DNA from: Vibrio mangrovi
Lineage (GTDB): Bacteria > Pseudomonadota > Gammaproteobacteria > Enterobacterales > Vibrionaceae
Assembly: GCF_024346955.1 (NCBI RefSeq)
Contig: NZ_AP024884.1
Span: 434,001 to 498,000, forward strand
DNA: 64,000 nucleotides
Direction: 5' to 3'
This document shows, one piece after another, positions 50,149 to 59,206 of this stretch. The position numbers and the translations under genes were made by a program. The notes under the pieces were generated by a model that worked only from the letters and a program-made list of their open reading frames with translations, had not been told where the DNA came from and did no database searches. How positions within the stretch are numbered: position 1 is the first letter of the stretch; each line of letters starts with the position of its first letter.

Positions 50149-52323
50149 TTACGAAGTTGGGGGTATTTGCGGTTCACTCCGGGCGACAAATTTACTGGCG
50201 AGGGAATGCAATTCAGGAAGAATCCGATGGATCAGGTGGAGTTGTTGCAGAACCAGACGTACGGAGCCTTTGTCCTCTTCCCGCCATTCTGCCAGTTGTT
50301 TTTCCAGCCCGGTACTTTCTATATGGCTGGTGTCACAGCAATTGTGGTGATGTTCCAGTTGCTCATGCAGCAGTTGAAAATGCTGGTGAATAACACGGTG
50401 TCCGTCAAGAACCAGCCGGTGGATTGATTCATCGTCCAGTCGGGTCCGGTGTGCTCCGATTGCCGAGATATAACTGAGCAGGGCATGGTTCAGAGTCAGA
50501 AAGCGGAAACTTTCTTCTTCCGCTTTTCGGTACTTACCCGGTTCGGACAGCATGTTATTGATTGCTGTTGTCAGTGCGGCATCCTGATCATGGGCATCCC
50601 GTCTGGCAATTCTGTAACTGAGACTGTCTTTCTTGCCGATGCGGTATTGGACAATAATCTGGTCCAGATAATTTTTATTACTCCGGATTGCTTCAGCCAT
50701 CACTTTGTGAAGCCTTTTGGCGTGCCAGTCGGGCAAAATAAAAGAGACTGCCAGCACCGCCAGTCCACAGCCGATCAGTGTGTCCATAAGACGTGGCAGT
50801 ACAACCGCGTATCCCGCTCCCATCTGATTGAAACAAAACAGGACTAAGACGGTAATAAATCCGGTCGCGTAGCCGTAATTATTATTGCGGAATGCGAAAA
50901 ACATTACCCCGGAAATCACAATCATAGTTGTCTGGCTTGCTTGTGACGGGAATAAGGTGAGTAGTAAAACACCGATAAACAGCCCCGAGATAGTTCCGAT
51001 AACCCGTAATGTGATTCTTTGCCGGGTTGCTGAGAAATTGGGCTGGCAGACAAATAGTGTTGTCAGAAGTATCCAGTATCCCAGTTCCAGATTAAAACTC
51101 TGCAAAATGGCATATCCGGTTGTCAGTGCGACAGACATTCTGATTGCATGGCGAAATAATAGTGAATCCCGGCTAAAGTTACTCCATATGCGTTGCCACA
51201 TGCTTTTCAGCCCATGAGGATTGGTGTCGGAAAGTTGGTTCTCATCGAACTGATGGCTTTCAGGCTGACCAATATTGTTCAACTGCTTTTCGATTGTCGA
51301 AAGATTGTTAAACAGATAATTGAGTTGTGCAAATAGTGGTTTCCATTCCGGACGGGAGTGTTCACTCAGATAGTGCATGGATAAGTGAAGTTCATCCAGA
51401 GCCAGTGCCGATGTATTCGGGTGCTGATATTCACAATTCTCTTTGATACAGCGGGCGACTTCCCTACATGCCTTTGCCTGTGTTTCCAGCAAATGTTTGA
51501 AGCGAAAAAGGATATCACTGCGGTCAAAATGCTCTGCGAGTTCCTGATACCGGTAATGGGTTGAGCTAATCCGTTCATGAATATCCTGAGCTAAAAAGTA
51601 AGTATTCAGGAAATTGTGACTGGTTGTGTGAATCTGGCCTTTCTTACTGTAAGACAGCAATGTCGCTTTACAGTGGTTCAGAGCGGTAACAATCTGAGCA
51701 TTGAAGTTAGCTTCACGAATACGGTGTGGCTGGATCTGAACATGAGATACGGGATAAAACAGTTCGCTTTTCAGGTCAAAGTAATCTGCGATATTCAGAA
51801 AGACTAAGGCAAGGTTGTGCTGAACCGGACGGTTTGGAAATAAAACCAGCCAGATTACGGAGACCAGATAATACCAGAGTGCGCCTGCAAGCAGTAACGT
51901 CGGCTGAAACCAGAAATCGGGGCTCTGCCGGGCACCAATCATGGTGTAGACTGCTATCAGCAATGACCCGAATGCAATACTGGCATAGCGGGAACTGATA
52001 GCACCAAGCATAATAAAGCCAAAAGTTGACAGTGACAGACCGATTGCGAACAGGAGCGGATAATCAAACAGAATTTCAATCGAGAACGTTGCAATAGCAA
52101 AGCAGATAAGGGCAAGGCCGATAGTCTTGAGCCTTCCGGTGATACTATCATCCTGTTCAGTCAGTGCTGCGGCAATAATTCCCAGAATCAGCGGAGTAAC
52201 CCAGATCGACAGCTGATAATGCCAGGTTGGGATGACTACACCCAACAGTGCGATCAGAATTAAGACAGAATAATGGAACGTTTTATTCGCCCAATAACCA
52301 CGAATCTGACTGAGAAATTTCAC
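50149..52323 (-). CDS. yccS: YccS/YhfK family inner-membrane transporter
   Basis: A 724-residue integral membrane protein of the YCCS/FUSC family. Two hydrophobic clusters of membrane helices, at about residues 15-170 and 390-520 (LGYWILLTTLFVCQPNFSATRQRITLR, the FUSC signature), are separated by a cytoplasmic domain. The gene begins with GTG at 52323 and there is no strong ribosome site; it is the first in-frame start and retains the first helix. The role is not known with certainty, with efflux of organic molecules suspected for the FUSC family. It stands alone. Confidence 0.88.
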   Translation of the reverse strand: MKFLSQIRGYWANKTFHYSVLILIALLGVVIPTWHYQLSIWVTPLILGIIAAALTEQDDSITGRLKTIGLALICFAIATFSIEILFDYPLLFAIGLSLSTFGFIMLGAISSRYASIAFGSLLIAVYTMIGARQSPDFWFQPTLLLAGALWYYLVSVIWLVLFPNRPVQHNLALVFLNIADYFDLKSELFYPVSHVQIQPHRIREANFNAQIVTALNHCKATLLSYSKKGQIHTTSHNFLNTYFLAQDIHERISSTHYRYQELAEHFDRSDILFRFKHLLETQAKACREVARCIKENCEYQHPNTSALALDELHLSMHYLSEHSRPEWKPLFAQLNYLFNNLSTIEKQLNNIGQPESHQFDENQLSDTNPHGLKSMWQRIWSNFSRDSLLFRHAIRMSVALTTGYAILQSFNLELGYWILLTTLFVCQPNFSATRQRITLRVIGTISGLFIGVLLLTLFPSQASQTTMIVISGVMFFAFRNNNYGYATGFITVLVLFCFNQMGAGYAVVLPRLMDTLIGCGLAVLAVSFILPDWHAKRLHKVMAEAIRSNKNYLDQIIVQYRIGKKDSLSYRIARRDAHDQDAALTTAINNMLSEPGKYRKAEEESFRFLTLNHALLSYISAIGAHRTRLDDESIHRLVLDGHRVIHQHFQLLHEQLEHHHNCCDTSHIESTGLEKQLAEWREEDKGSVRLVLQQLHLIHRILPELHSLASKFVARSEPQIPPTS

Positions 52324-52597
52324 TGGATTTCAACCATTTCATTCATGTTGTATCACTTTAGCGAATGATACCAGAACTCTTCTGAGATATGTTGATCTTT
52401 TGCATGTCCAGGTGACCTGAGCCGCAGCTCCGGTTGATTCAATTTTTTGCATTGAGAGGCTGAGGAAAATAACGAGCTGTTGACGTATGGTTGTATCAAA
52501 GTGTGATATTTGTTCCTTCTTTCAATGAAAGTGAAAAAAATAGTGTCGGGAACTGATCCTCAGAGTCATTGAGATAACTTATCATTTTATATATAAA

Positions 52598-52658
52598 TAT
52601 ACCCAAGTAGCTTCAAGACATTCCCGCAGGGGCGTCTTGAGATAATACATTCAGGTAT
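52598..52658. repeat. MITE-like imperfect palindrome (TATACCCAAGTAGCTTCAAG type)
   Basis: A 60-base imperfect palindrome in the 390-base gap before helD. The outer arms are ATACC / GGTAT and the inner arms CTTCAAGAC / GTCTTGAG around GCAGGGG. The left arm TATACCCAAGTAGCTTCAAG is, from general knowledge, common as a dispersed non-autonomous repeat in vibrios and other gamma-proteobacteria. No target-site duplication is obvious. The rest of the gap is AT-rich, with no gene. Confidence 0.6.
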
Positions 52659-52714
52659 CCTTAAGCGTATGGACTGAATCTGTACGTTGTACTTCAGGTG
52701 AATGAGCATAGCCG

Positions 52715-54787
52715 ATGCAGCTGAAAGCCAGCAATACTGCAAAATATTTTATCAATGATGAGTTTTACCACGTTGCGATTGATGGTGAGAAACTTATTGT
52801 GCGTTCAACCGTTGCAGAGGAAAGAATTCCATTCGCTATATGGGATGGTTCAATTCGGGTACGCCGGGGGATTTTATGGGGAGAACTTGAGTTCTTTGCT
52901 CACATTCATGATGGACAGCGTTACAGTTGGCTGATTCGGGGATTACCCTGGCCGCAGTGCCGGACATTTGCAGAAAAGGCTATTGCTGCCTATCGTCAGT
53001 GGCATCAACTTCAATGTGTTAAGCTCTCAACGTATTTACCATCCTGGCAGCAGGCTTTAATCCGTTTACAGAACGAATCCGCTTTTCTGCCACATTCAGA
53101 AGTCAGGGAATGGCACCAGCAGGTCAGCCGGGATCTGACTGAACTGGGGATGACACTGGACGAGATTGAACAACGTGTGCCCGGAGTCATCGCAGATACA
53201 GCTGCATGGTATCATCAACCCTCGCTGATGTTGTCACAGCGTAATGAGACCTGGATTACGTCTGAACGCGAGCGCTGGACTACACTGTTCAATACTCTGG
53301 AATCCTCTCCTCTGAATGTATCACAGCAGTCTGCTGTGTTATTGAATGATAATTACAATCTGGTATTAGCCGGAGCCGGTTCAGGAAAAACCAGTGTACT
53401 TTCTGCCCGGGTTGCTTATTTGATCGAAAGTGGTCTGTCTGAGGCCGGACAGATTCTGCTCCTTTCTTTCGGTAAAGATGCTGCGCTCGAAATGGAGCAA
53501 CGGCTCAGAGAACGGGTTGGTCCGGCGGCTGATCAGGTGACGGTAAGTACTTTTCATCAGCTCGGACTAAGAATTATCCATGAAGTCGAAGGGCAGGATG
53601 TTCAGCTTTCTCCGATTGTCAGTGAAACAAAGCAAAAAGAAGCCTGGATGACCGATTGGCTGAAAAAGCACTGGATGACACCGACAAACTTTAAACGCTG
53701 GCAAAAGCACTTAAACCAATGGCCGATTGCCTATATCAAAGGTGATGAAGAGTTGGGTAGTCATGTGGAAAATCCCAAACTGATTTCCTGGCTGACCCGG
53801 CAGGTAGAACAGTTGTCGCTGCTGAGTTTAAGTAAAAAAGAGATTCAGCAAAAAATTGTCGAGCGGGAAGATTATCCTCGTCTGAATAGTGAGCTTGCTT
53901 TGTGCTGGCCATGTTATCAGGCCTGGAATGAGATGCTGAAAGAGCAGGGACAGTTGGATTTCAATCTGATGATCAGTCAGGCGACCACTTATGTCAGAAA
54001 GAAAAAATATCAGTCTCGCTGGGCTTTCGTTATGGTGGACGAGTATCAGGATATTTCTCCACCACGTCTGGCATTGCTGGAAGCGCTCTGTAAGCAGCAT
54101 GAGCCGCGAGGCAATCTTTTTGCCGTCGGTGATGACTGGCAATCAATCTATCAGTTTGCCGGTTCGGACGTGGATCTGACTACCGGCTTTCAGCAGCGTT
54201 TTCCTGAGTCGACGGTGACACATCTCGATACTACATACCGATTTAACAATCGTCTGGGAGAAGTTGCCAATACGTTTGTGCAAGTGAATCCACAACAGAT
54301 ACCGAAGTCACTCAATAGTCTCAAGGTACAGAAAAGTAATGCTGTGGCTTTACTTCCTCAGTCACGACTCGAAAAGATTATTGAGCAGTTAAACCGTAAG
54401 AATGCCGCAAAAGATCAAGTCAAATCACTCTTAATTCTCGGAAGAAATCACTATCATAAACCTGAGTTACTGGAAGCATGGCAGAAACAGTACCGTCAGC
54501 TTGATATCCGGTTTATGACGTGTCATGCCAGCAAAGGTAAAGAAGCCGATTTTGTGATTATTGTTCATGTGGATGAAGGGCAGTTTCCGGCCAAAACGAA
54601 AACTGTCCATTTAGATGATGTATTGACACTATCGGATGAAACTTTCCCCCACGCAGAAGAACGCCGCCTGTTTTACGTTGCGATGACCCGGGCAAGAGAA
54701 AAAGTGTGGGTTGCCTACAATGCTGGCGGTGGCTCAAGCTTTGTCAAAGAACTTCTGGAAGGGCCGTACTCCGTCTCTAAATTGTAA
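52715..54787 (+). CDS. helD: DNA helicase IV
   Basis: UvrD-family superfamily 1 helicase, 690 residues, 3'-5' DNA unwinding. Walker A (motif I) is AGAGSGKTSVLSARVAYLI at about 218-236, motif II (Walker B) VMVDEYQDISPPR, motif III GDDWQSIYQFAGSD, and motifs V-VI in MTCHASKGKEADFVII and RRLFYVAMTRAREKVWVAY. The N-terminal domain (EERIPFAIWDGSIRVRRG) matches HelD. Single gene, converging with mgsA. Confidence 0.95.
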   Translation: MQLKASNTAKYFINDEFYHVAIDGEKLIVRSTVAEERIPFAIWDGSIRVRRGILWGELEFFAHIHDGQRYSWLIRGLPWPQCRTFAEKAIAAYRQWHQLQCVKLSTYLPSWQQALIRLQNESAFLPHSEVREWHQQVSRDLTELGMTLDEIEQRVPGVIADTAAWYHQPSLMLSQRNETWITSERERWTTLFNTLESSPLNVSQQSAVLLNDNYNLVLAGAGSGKTSVLSARVAYLIESGLSEAGQILLLSFGKDAALEMEQRLRERVGPAADQVTVSTFHQLGLRIIHEVEGQDVQLSPIVSETKQKEAWMTDWLKKHWMTPTNFKRWQKHLNQWPIAYIKGDEELGSHVENPKLISWLTRQVEQLSLLSLSKKEIQQKIVEREDYPRLNSELALCWPCYQAWNEMLKEQGQLDFNLMISQATTYVRKKKYQSRWAFVMVDEYQDISPPRLALLEALCKQHEPRGNLFAVGDDWQSIYQFAGSDVDLTTGFQQRFPESTVTHLDTTYRFNNRLGEVANTFVQVNPQQIPKSLNSLKVQKSNAVALLPQSRLEKIIEQLNRKNAAKDQVKSLLILGRNHYHKPELLEAWQKQYRQLDIRFMTCHASKGKEADFVIIVHVDEGQFPAKTKTVHLDDVLTLSDETFPHAEERRLFYVAMTRAREKVWVAYNAGGGSSFVKELLEGPYSVSKL

Positions 54788-54818
54788 GGCTGCCAATTTT
54801 TATTCAAGTGTGAATTTA

Positions 54819-55277
54819 TTACTCTTTTCGGGCATTAAGATAGGCCTGATAGTCGGGGATTTCGATATCGGTACTCTGGGCAATTAACGCTGACGAGAAG
54901 ATGAAGTCGGCGCTGGCGCGATTCAGAGCCATCGGGATGTTCCAGACACTGGCAATACGCAGCAATGCTTTTACATCCGGATCATGCGGAACAGCATTGA
55001 GTGGATCCCAGAAAAAGACTAAAGCATCAATTTTACACTCGGAAATTAAAGCGCCAATCTGTTGATCTCCTCCCATCGGACCGCTAATCATCGGGATAAT
55101 CTCAAGGCCGGTTTCTTTACTTAAAAGGTGTCCGGTTGTTCCGGTTGCGTAGAGAATGTGGTTTGCCAGTTTCTCCCGGTTTTGTTTTGTCCAGGAAAGC
55201 AGGTCATCTTTACGGTGATCGTGGGCCACCAGCGCGATATGTTTTTTTTCCGGCAATGTGCGTTGAATCGTCTGCAT
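54819..55277 (-). CDS. mgsA: Methylglyoxal synthase
   Basis: Converts dihydroxyacetone phosphate to methylglyoxal and phosphate, an overflow bypass of lower glycolysis. 152 residues from ATG 55277 (AGGAG eight bases upstream; the frame continues upstream to 55364 but without support). Family blocks are IALVAHDHRKDDLLSW, LYATGTTGHLL, ISGPMGGDQQIG (catalytic Asp region) and FFWDPLNAVPHDPDVKALLRI. It is a single gene, with a helD-mgsA convergent junction. Confidence 0.95.
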   Translation of the reverse strand: MQTIQRTLPEKKHIALVAHDHRKDDLLSWTKQNREKLANHILYATGTTGHLLSKETGLEIIPMISGPMGGDQQIGALISECKIDALVFFWDPLNAVPHDPDVKALLRIASVWNIPMALNRASADFIFSSALIAQSTDIEIPDYQAYLNARKE

Positions 55278-55620
55278 TGATTGTGCTCCTGGATAAGAAT
55301 AAATGATGTGGATTAATAATCCTTGAACCGGATGACTTTGGGTGAAACTACACCTTGAAGTCATCCGCGCATCCCATTTTATATACGAAATAATCTATAC
55401 AAATCAATTGTATTTATTGAGAAGTGAGTTTAAAAGTTCTGAAGCCGGAGAAAAACAGAGTAAAACCAACGCATTGAAAAAGAGGAATTTTACCGGCGCT
55501 TTTTTTACTGTTTTTTCTTATGGAGAATCATTTCATACTGATGCGTGTTGGCCTGAGGTATCTCAGAAGGTCAATACCCCCTACTGTTTCCTTTTTAGAG
55601 AGTTCACTCCTGAACATTTA

Positions 55621-55650
55621 ACCGTATTTCTGGTGAAATACGGTTTTTTT
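55621..55650 (+). terminator. Strong plus-strand terminator between mgsA and glgC
   Basis: ACCGTATTTC (55621-55630) pairs with GAAATACGGT (55635-55644), 10 bp with loop TGGT, and is followed by seven Ts. No plus-strand gene is identified before it within 800 bases, and the upstream 55278-55620 stretch has no convincing frame. It may terminate a small RNA, or serve the minus-strand glgC end, where the T tract would be poor. Confidence 0.7.
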
Positions 55651-55677
55651 ACATGGATATCGATAAAGTCGCAGATA

Positions 55678-56898
55678 TCAATCCGTAAAACTGTAGCTTT
55701 CCGGAACAACAACAATTCCTTTCTCTGAAATATGGAATCGTTTTCGATCTTTTACCGGATCCACACCAATCTGAGTATGAGGTGGAATGTGTACATGTTT
55801 ATCGATAATGCAGTTAACCAACTGACATCCTTCTCCCACTTCGACATCATCGAACAGAATACTATCGACGATTGTGGCACTGTCATTGATTCTGACATTT
55901 GAAGAAATGATCGAGTGCTGTACTGAACCTCCGGAGTTGATCACACCATTTGCAATCATGGAATTGATGAAAATCCCCTCGTTGCCAGTTGCTGATGAAA
56001 CGGTTCGTGCCGGAGGGAACTGGGGTTCATAAGTTCGGATTCCCCAGTTTTTCTGGTAAATATTCATAGGTGGAATGGGCTCCAGCAAGTCCATATTGGC
56101 TTCATAGTACGAGTCGATTGTTCCCACATCCCGCCAGTAGCAGTCTTTGGCTACGCGTCCTTTGTCACCATAGAAATTATAGGCAAATACGGAATTGGTC
56201 TTGATCAGTTCAGGAATAACATCTTTGCCAAAGTCATGGCTTGAGTGCTCTCGTTCGGAATCATCAACCAGTGCTTCCTGAAGTACATCCATATTAAAGA
56301 TATAGACGCCCATTGAGACGAGACTCCGCTCCGGATTTGCCGGCATTGATGGCGGATCCTGAGGCTTTTCAATAAAATCGGTGATTCTGAAATCAGAATC
56401 TGTGTGAAGGACTCCAAATTCACTGGCCTCGCTTCTGGGAACATCCATGCAGGCAATGGTTAATTTTGCCTGATTGGCAATATGCTCTTCCAGCATCGCC
56501 GCATAATCCATCTTATAAATATGATCGCCGGACAGAACAACAACATACTTCGCATCACTTCGCGAAAGAAGCCATAAGTTGTGGAAAATGGCGTCGGCAG
56601 TACCTTCATACCATTTGCCTCCCTTCCTCATCTGTGGGGGAACGGCAGTAATATATTCCCCTAATTCCGGGTTGAATATCGACCATCCGTCCCGAAGATG
56701 TTTCTGAAGAGAGTGAGATTTGTACTGAGTTAAAACCAGAATCCGTCTTAAACCGGAATGCAGGCAGTTGGTCAGGGTAAAATCGATAATTCGATATTTT
56801 CCACCGAAGGGGACAGCAGGTTTTGCCCGGTGGTCGGTGAGCGGAGAAAGACGAGAGCCGATTCCGCCAGCGAGCACAACCGTGAGTGTTTCTTGCAT
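55678..56898 (-). CDS. glgC: Glucose-1-phosphate adenylyltransferase
   Basis: Makes ADP-glucose for glycogen. 406 residues from ATG 56898 (AGGGAG upstream; an upstream extension to 56925 is rejected). The catalytic nucleotidyl domain has VVLAGGIGSRLSPLTDHRAKPAVPFGG, GTADAIFHNLWLL, DHIYKMDY and the metal-binding/sugar segment EFGVLHTDSDFRI; the C-terminal left-handed beta helix is visible (VINSGGSVQHSIISSNVRI). Allosteric control by fructose-1,6-bisphosphate and AMP is expected for the family. No glgA or other glg gene is adjacent, as in vibrios where the glycogen genes are scattered. Confidence 0.96.
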   Translation of the reverse strand: MQETLTVVLAGGIGSRLSPLTDHRAKPAVPFGGKYRIIDFTLTNCLHSGLRRILVLTQYKSHSLQKHLRDGWSIFNPELGEYITAVPPQMRKGGKWYEGTADAIFHNLWLLSRSDAKYVVVLSGDHIYKMDYAAMLEEHIANQAKLTIACMDVPRSEASEFGVLHTDSDFRITDFIEKPQDPPSMPANPERSLVSMGVYIFNMDVLQEALVDDSEREHSSHDFGKDVIPELIKTNSVFAYNFYGDKGRVAKDCYWRDVGTIDSYYEANMDLLEPIPPMNIYQKNWGIRTYEPQFPPARTVSSATGNEGIFINSMIANGVINSGGSVQHSIISSNVRINDSATIVDSILFDDVEVGEGCQLVNCIIDKHVHIPPHTQIGVDPVKDRKRFHISEKGIVVVPESYSFTD

Positions 56899-57275
56899 CT
56901 TTATTATCTCCCTATATATGTGCAATTCACTTCAAGTGTAGTGTGCAGTACAAGTTTTAAGCCAACACGCTAAGTGCTTATATGCTCAACGATTCACAAT
57001 CAGATATTGTTTTGGCTGATACAGATTGGTGCGCTAATTATTTATAAATGATCCATTTTGGTGCGATATGTGAAAGGTGCTGTATCGCTTTTTCCGGTGA
57101 ACTTTTTATACTTTCAGGCATAAGATGCGGATTTTCACATATCTTTCGGTCATTCATTCCAGAAAATAACCACAGAAATGGCATTCTACTTCAAGGTATA
57201 GAACAAACTACTCAGGTTATCGTTAAGTGAATCACTCTATTGCCGATAACAAACCGATAGAGAGGCGTAGATAGT
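56899..57275. other. Gap with a long-spaced 11-bp inverted repeat
   Basis: About 375 bases without a gene. GATATGTGAAA (57065-57075) is repeated in inverse orientation as TTTCACATATC (57133-57143), 57 bases apart. It could close a stem or be two operator half-sites between the divergent glgC and the SH3-like gene. The rest is AT-rich. Confidence 0.45.
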
Positions 57276-57944
57276 ATGAAAAAATTATTGATGATTCTGA
57301 TTTTATTGTTGGGTATTGGCGGGGCTGGCGTCGGTTACTATCTGTTCTACATGAAACCGGCAGAAGATGCGACGAAGCAGGATTCTGAAAAAGGGAAGAA
57401 TAAGCCAGTGTTGGCAGATCCTTCAGGTGGGACATCTCAGGGAGTTACTGCAGTTAAAGTTAATACCCACTTTTATGTGAATGAGCATAAGTTAGCAGTC
57501 AGGAATGCGCCTGATCCGGAATCTTTTCCTGTTCGGTACTTATATAAAGGTGACCCTGTCACCGTTTTGGAGCAAAAGCAGGGATGGGGAAGAATTTCTG
57601 GGTATTTTGTCTATCAGCAGGGTGATCCAGAGATTGCTGAATGGGTTGCAATGGACAGCCTGAGTGAACAGCTTCCTGTCATCTCTAAAGAAGAAAGAGA
57701 AGAGATTCTGATGAGTTATATTGATGAATCAGACGATTTGCTCACATACAAGGATAAATTTTTAAAAATTACCGGTCAGTTAATTGATGAAAAAATGTGT
57801 TCCCCGGAAGATTTTGATGAATTGAAAGGCTGGGTTCGTTCAATTCGTTATCAGGAACGTCATGTTTATTTTATTTATTGTGGTGGTATTAAATCGGTCG
57901 ATAAGATTTATTTTGATGTTGATAGTGGTGAGATTTTTTATTAG
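57276..57944 (+). CDS. Membrane-anchored SH3-domain-like hypothetical protein
   Basis: A 222-residue protein with one N-terminal transmembrane helix (LLMILILLLGIGGAGVGYYLF) and a short charged linker, then a domain resembling bacterial SH3 (VNEHKLAVRNAPDPESFPVRYLYKGDPVTVLEQKQGWGRI). The following helical part (SKEEREEILMSYIDESDDLL) is unassigned. The anchored periplasmic SH3b suggests a peptidoglycan or envelope-associated role. Its 3' end is tandemly repeated into the intergenic region (see 57938). Confidence 0.8.
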   Translation: MKKLLMILILLLGIGGAGVGYYLFYMKPAEDATKQDSEKGKNKPVLADPSGGTSQGVTAVKVNTHFYVNEHKLAVRNAPDPESFPVRYLYKGDPVTVLEQKQGWGRISGYFVYQQGDPEIAEWVAMDSLSEQLPVISKEEREEILMSYIDESDDLLTYKDKFLKITGQLIDEKMCSPEDFDELKGWVRSIRYQERHVYFIYCGGIKSVDKIYFDVDSGEIFY

Positions 57945-57986
57945 TAAATAAAGTTATTAGTAAATAAAGTTTATTAGTAAATAAAA
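57938..57986. repeat. 16-bp tandem repeat, three copies, containing a stop codon
   Basis: Units TTATTAGTAAATAAAG at 57938-57953, 57954-57969 and a third TTATTAGTAAATAAAA at 57971-57986, with one extra T between copies two and three. Copy one includes the TAG stop of the SH3-like gene; the others lie in non-coding DNA. The same arrangement (tandem triplication of a gene end) occurs at 29788. Confidence 0.88.
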
Positions 57987-58382
57987 TGTTAAATGCACAA
58001 TTGATAATTATTATGATGTTTATGTGAAGGTATGATTAATATTTATGATGATAGATGAATTTGAATTCATCCTTATTTTTATTTATTTTCTCTTTCATTT
58101 TATTTATTTTCTTCCTGTCTAACCCATTGATTATGCTATCTATGCATAAAAAAGCACGAAAAATCCCCTCAAAAAACCTATTAAAAATCAATCATATATG
58201 TCTAAGTATTTTTGTTATTAAATAAAAACAATCAATTGTGTGACGCTCATCAACTTTAATGAATTTATTCCCACATTTATTTGAAAAGTAGAAACCTTAT
58301 ATTAGCTTAAATAATGAAGAAAATAATCTTATTTGATTTCAAAGGCTTTGGAACTGTTACATTATTTTAACATTCGTTGGTT

Positions 58383-58427
58383 GGTGTCCATTCCCCATTT
58401 GACACCTTTCATTATAAAACATATTGA
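58383..58427 (+). promoter_or_regulatory. Candidate promoter and operator of the pha operon
   Basis: TTGACA (58399-58404), 17-base spacer, TATTGA (58422-58427), 28 bases before the phaB start. GGTGTC (58383-58388) and GACACC (58401-58406) form an inverted repeat with a 12-base spacer whose right half overlaps the -35, so a repressor there would block transcription. A 510-base AT-rich gap lies upstream (57945-58382) and shows no other gene. Confidence 0.55.
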
Positions 58428-58454
58428 ATTTATTATTTTAGAATGGAGTCTTGA

Positions 58455-59195
58455 ATGAAAAGAATCGCTTTGATTACCGGCTCAAAAGGCGGTATTGGTT
58501 CTGCTATTTCTAGTCAGCTCGTCGCGGAAGGATTCCGTGTAGTCGCAACATATTATACCGGGGCATATCAATGTGCTGTCGATTGGTTTAACGAAAAGGG
58601 ATTTACTGAAGATCAGGTTCGTTTACTTGAACTGGACGTGACTGATACTGAGCAGTGCGCAGAAAGATTAGGTTTACTCCTGGAAGAAGAAGGAAGTGTT
58701 GATGTTGTCATTAATAATGCCGGTATCACACGTGATGGCGTGTTCAAAAAAATGACCGCTAAAAACTGGAAAGATGTGATTGATACAAATCTGAACAGTG
58801 TATTTAACGTAACTCAGCCATTATTTGGCGCCATGTGCGAAAAAGGATATGGCCGGGTGATTAATGTTTCGTCAGTGAATGGCCTGAAAGGCCAGTTCGG
58901 ACAGACCAACTATTCTGCTGCTAAAGCTGGCATGATTGGCTTCAGCAAAGCTTTAGCCGCTGAAGGTGCCCGCTTTGGTGTGACAGTGAATGTGATTGCC
59001 CCTGGATACACAGCCACCCCAATGGTGGAAGAGATGAAACCTGAAGTCCTCGAATCCATCGTAGGACAAGTTCCTATGAAACGCCTTGCCAAACCCGAAG
59101 AGATAGCCCAGACAGTCAGCTTCTTAGTGAGCGATGGCGCCGCCTATATTACTGGTGCCACACTATCTGTTAACGGCGGACTATACATGAGCTAA
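58455..59195 (+). CDS. phaB: Acetoacetyl-CoA reductase
   Basis: NADPH-dependent SDR that makes (R)-3-hydroxybutyryl-CoA for PHB. 246 residues. Cofactor loop TGSKGGIGSAIS, NNAGITRDGVF, catalytic SSVNG and Tyr/Lys in NYSAAKAGMIGFSKALA, and GATLSVNGGLYM at the end. It is first in the pha operon; GGAG seven bases before the ATG gives a good ribosome site, and a promoter-like sequence lies upstream. Length and all motifs are canonical. Confidence 0.95.
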   Translation: MKRIALITGSKGGIGSAISSQLVAEGFRVVATYYTGAYQCAVDWFNEKGFTEDQVRLLELDVTDTEQCAERLGLLLEEEGSVDVVINNAGITRDGVFKKMTAKNWKDVIDTNLNSVFNVTQPLFGAMCEKGYGRVINVSSVNGLKGQFGQTNYSAAKAGMIGFSKALAAEGARFGVTVNVIAPGYTATPMVEEMKPEVLESIVGQVPMKRLAKPEEIAQTVSFLVSDGAAYITGATLSVNGGLYMS

Positions 59196-59206
59196 TCGGG
59201 GTATCA

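Noticed and set aside
55342..55728. 128-codon plus-strand frame between mgsA and glgC
   Set aside because: It runs through a strong terminator and into the glgC end, lacks a ribosome site and has unnatural composition.
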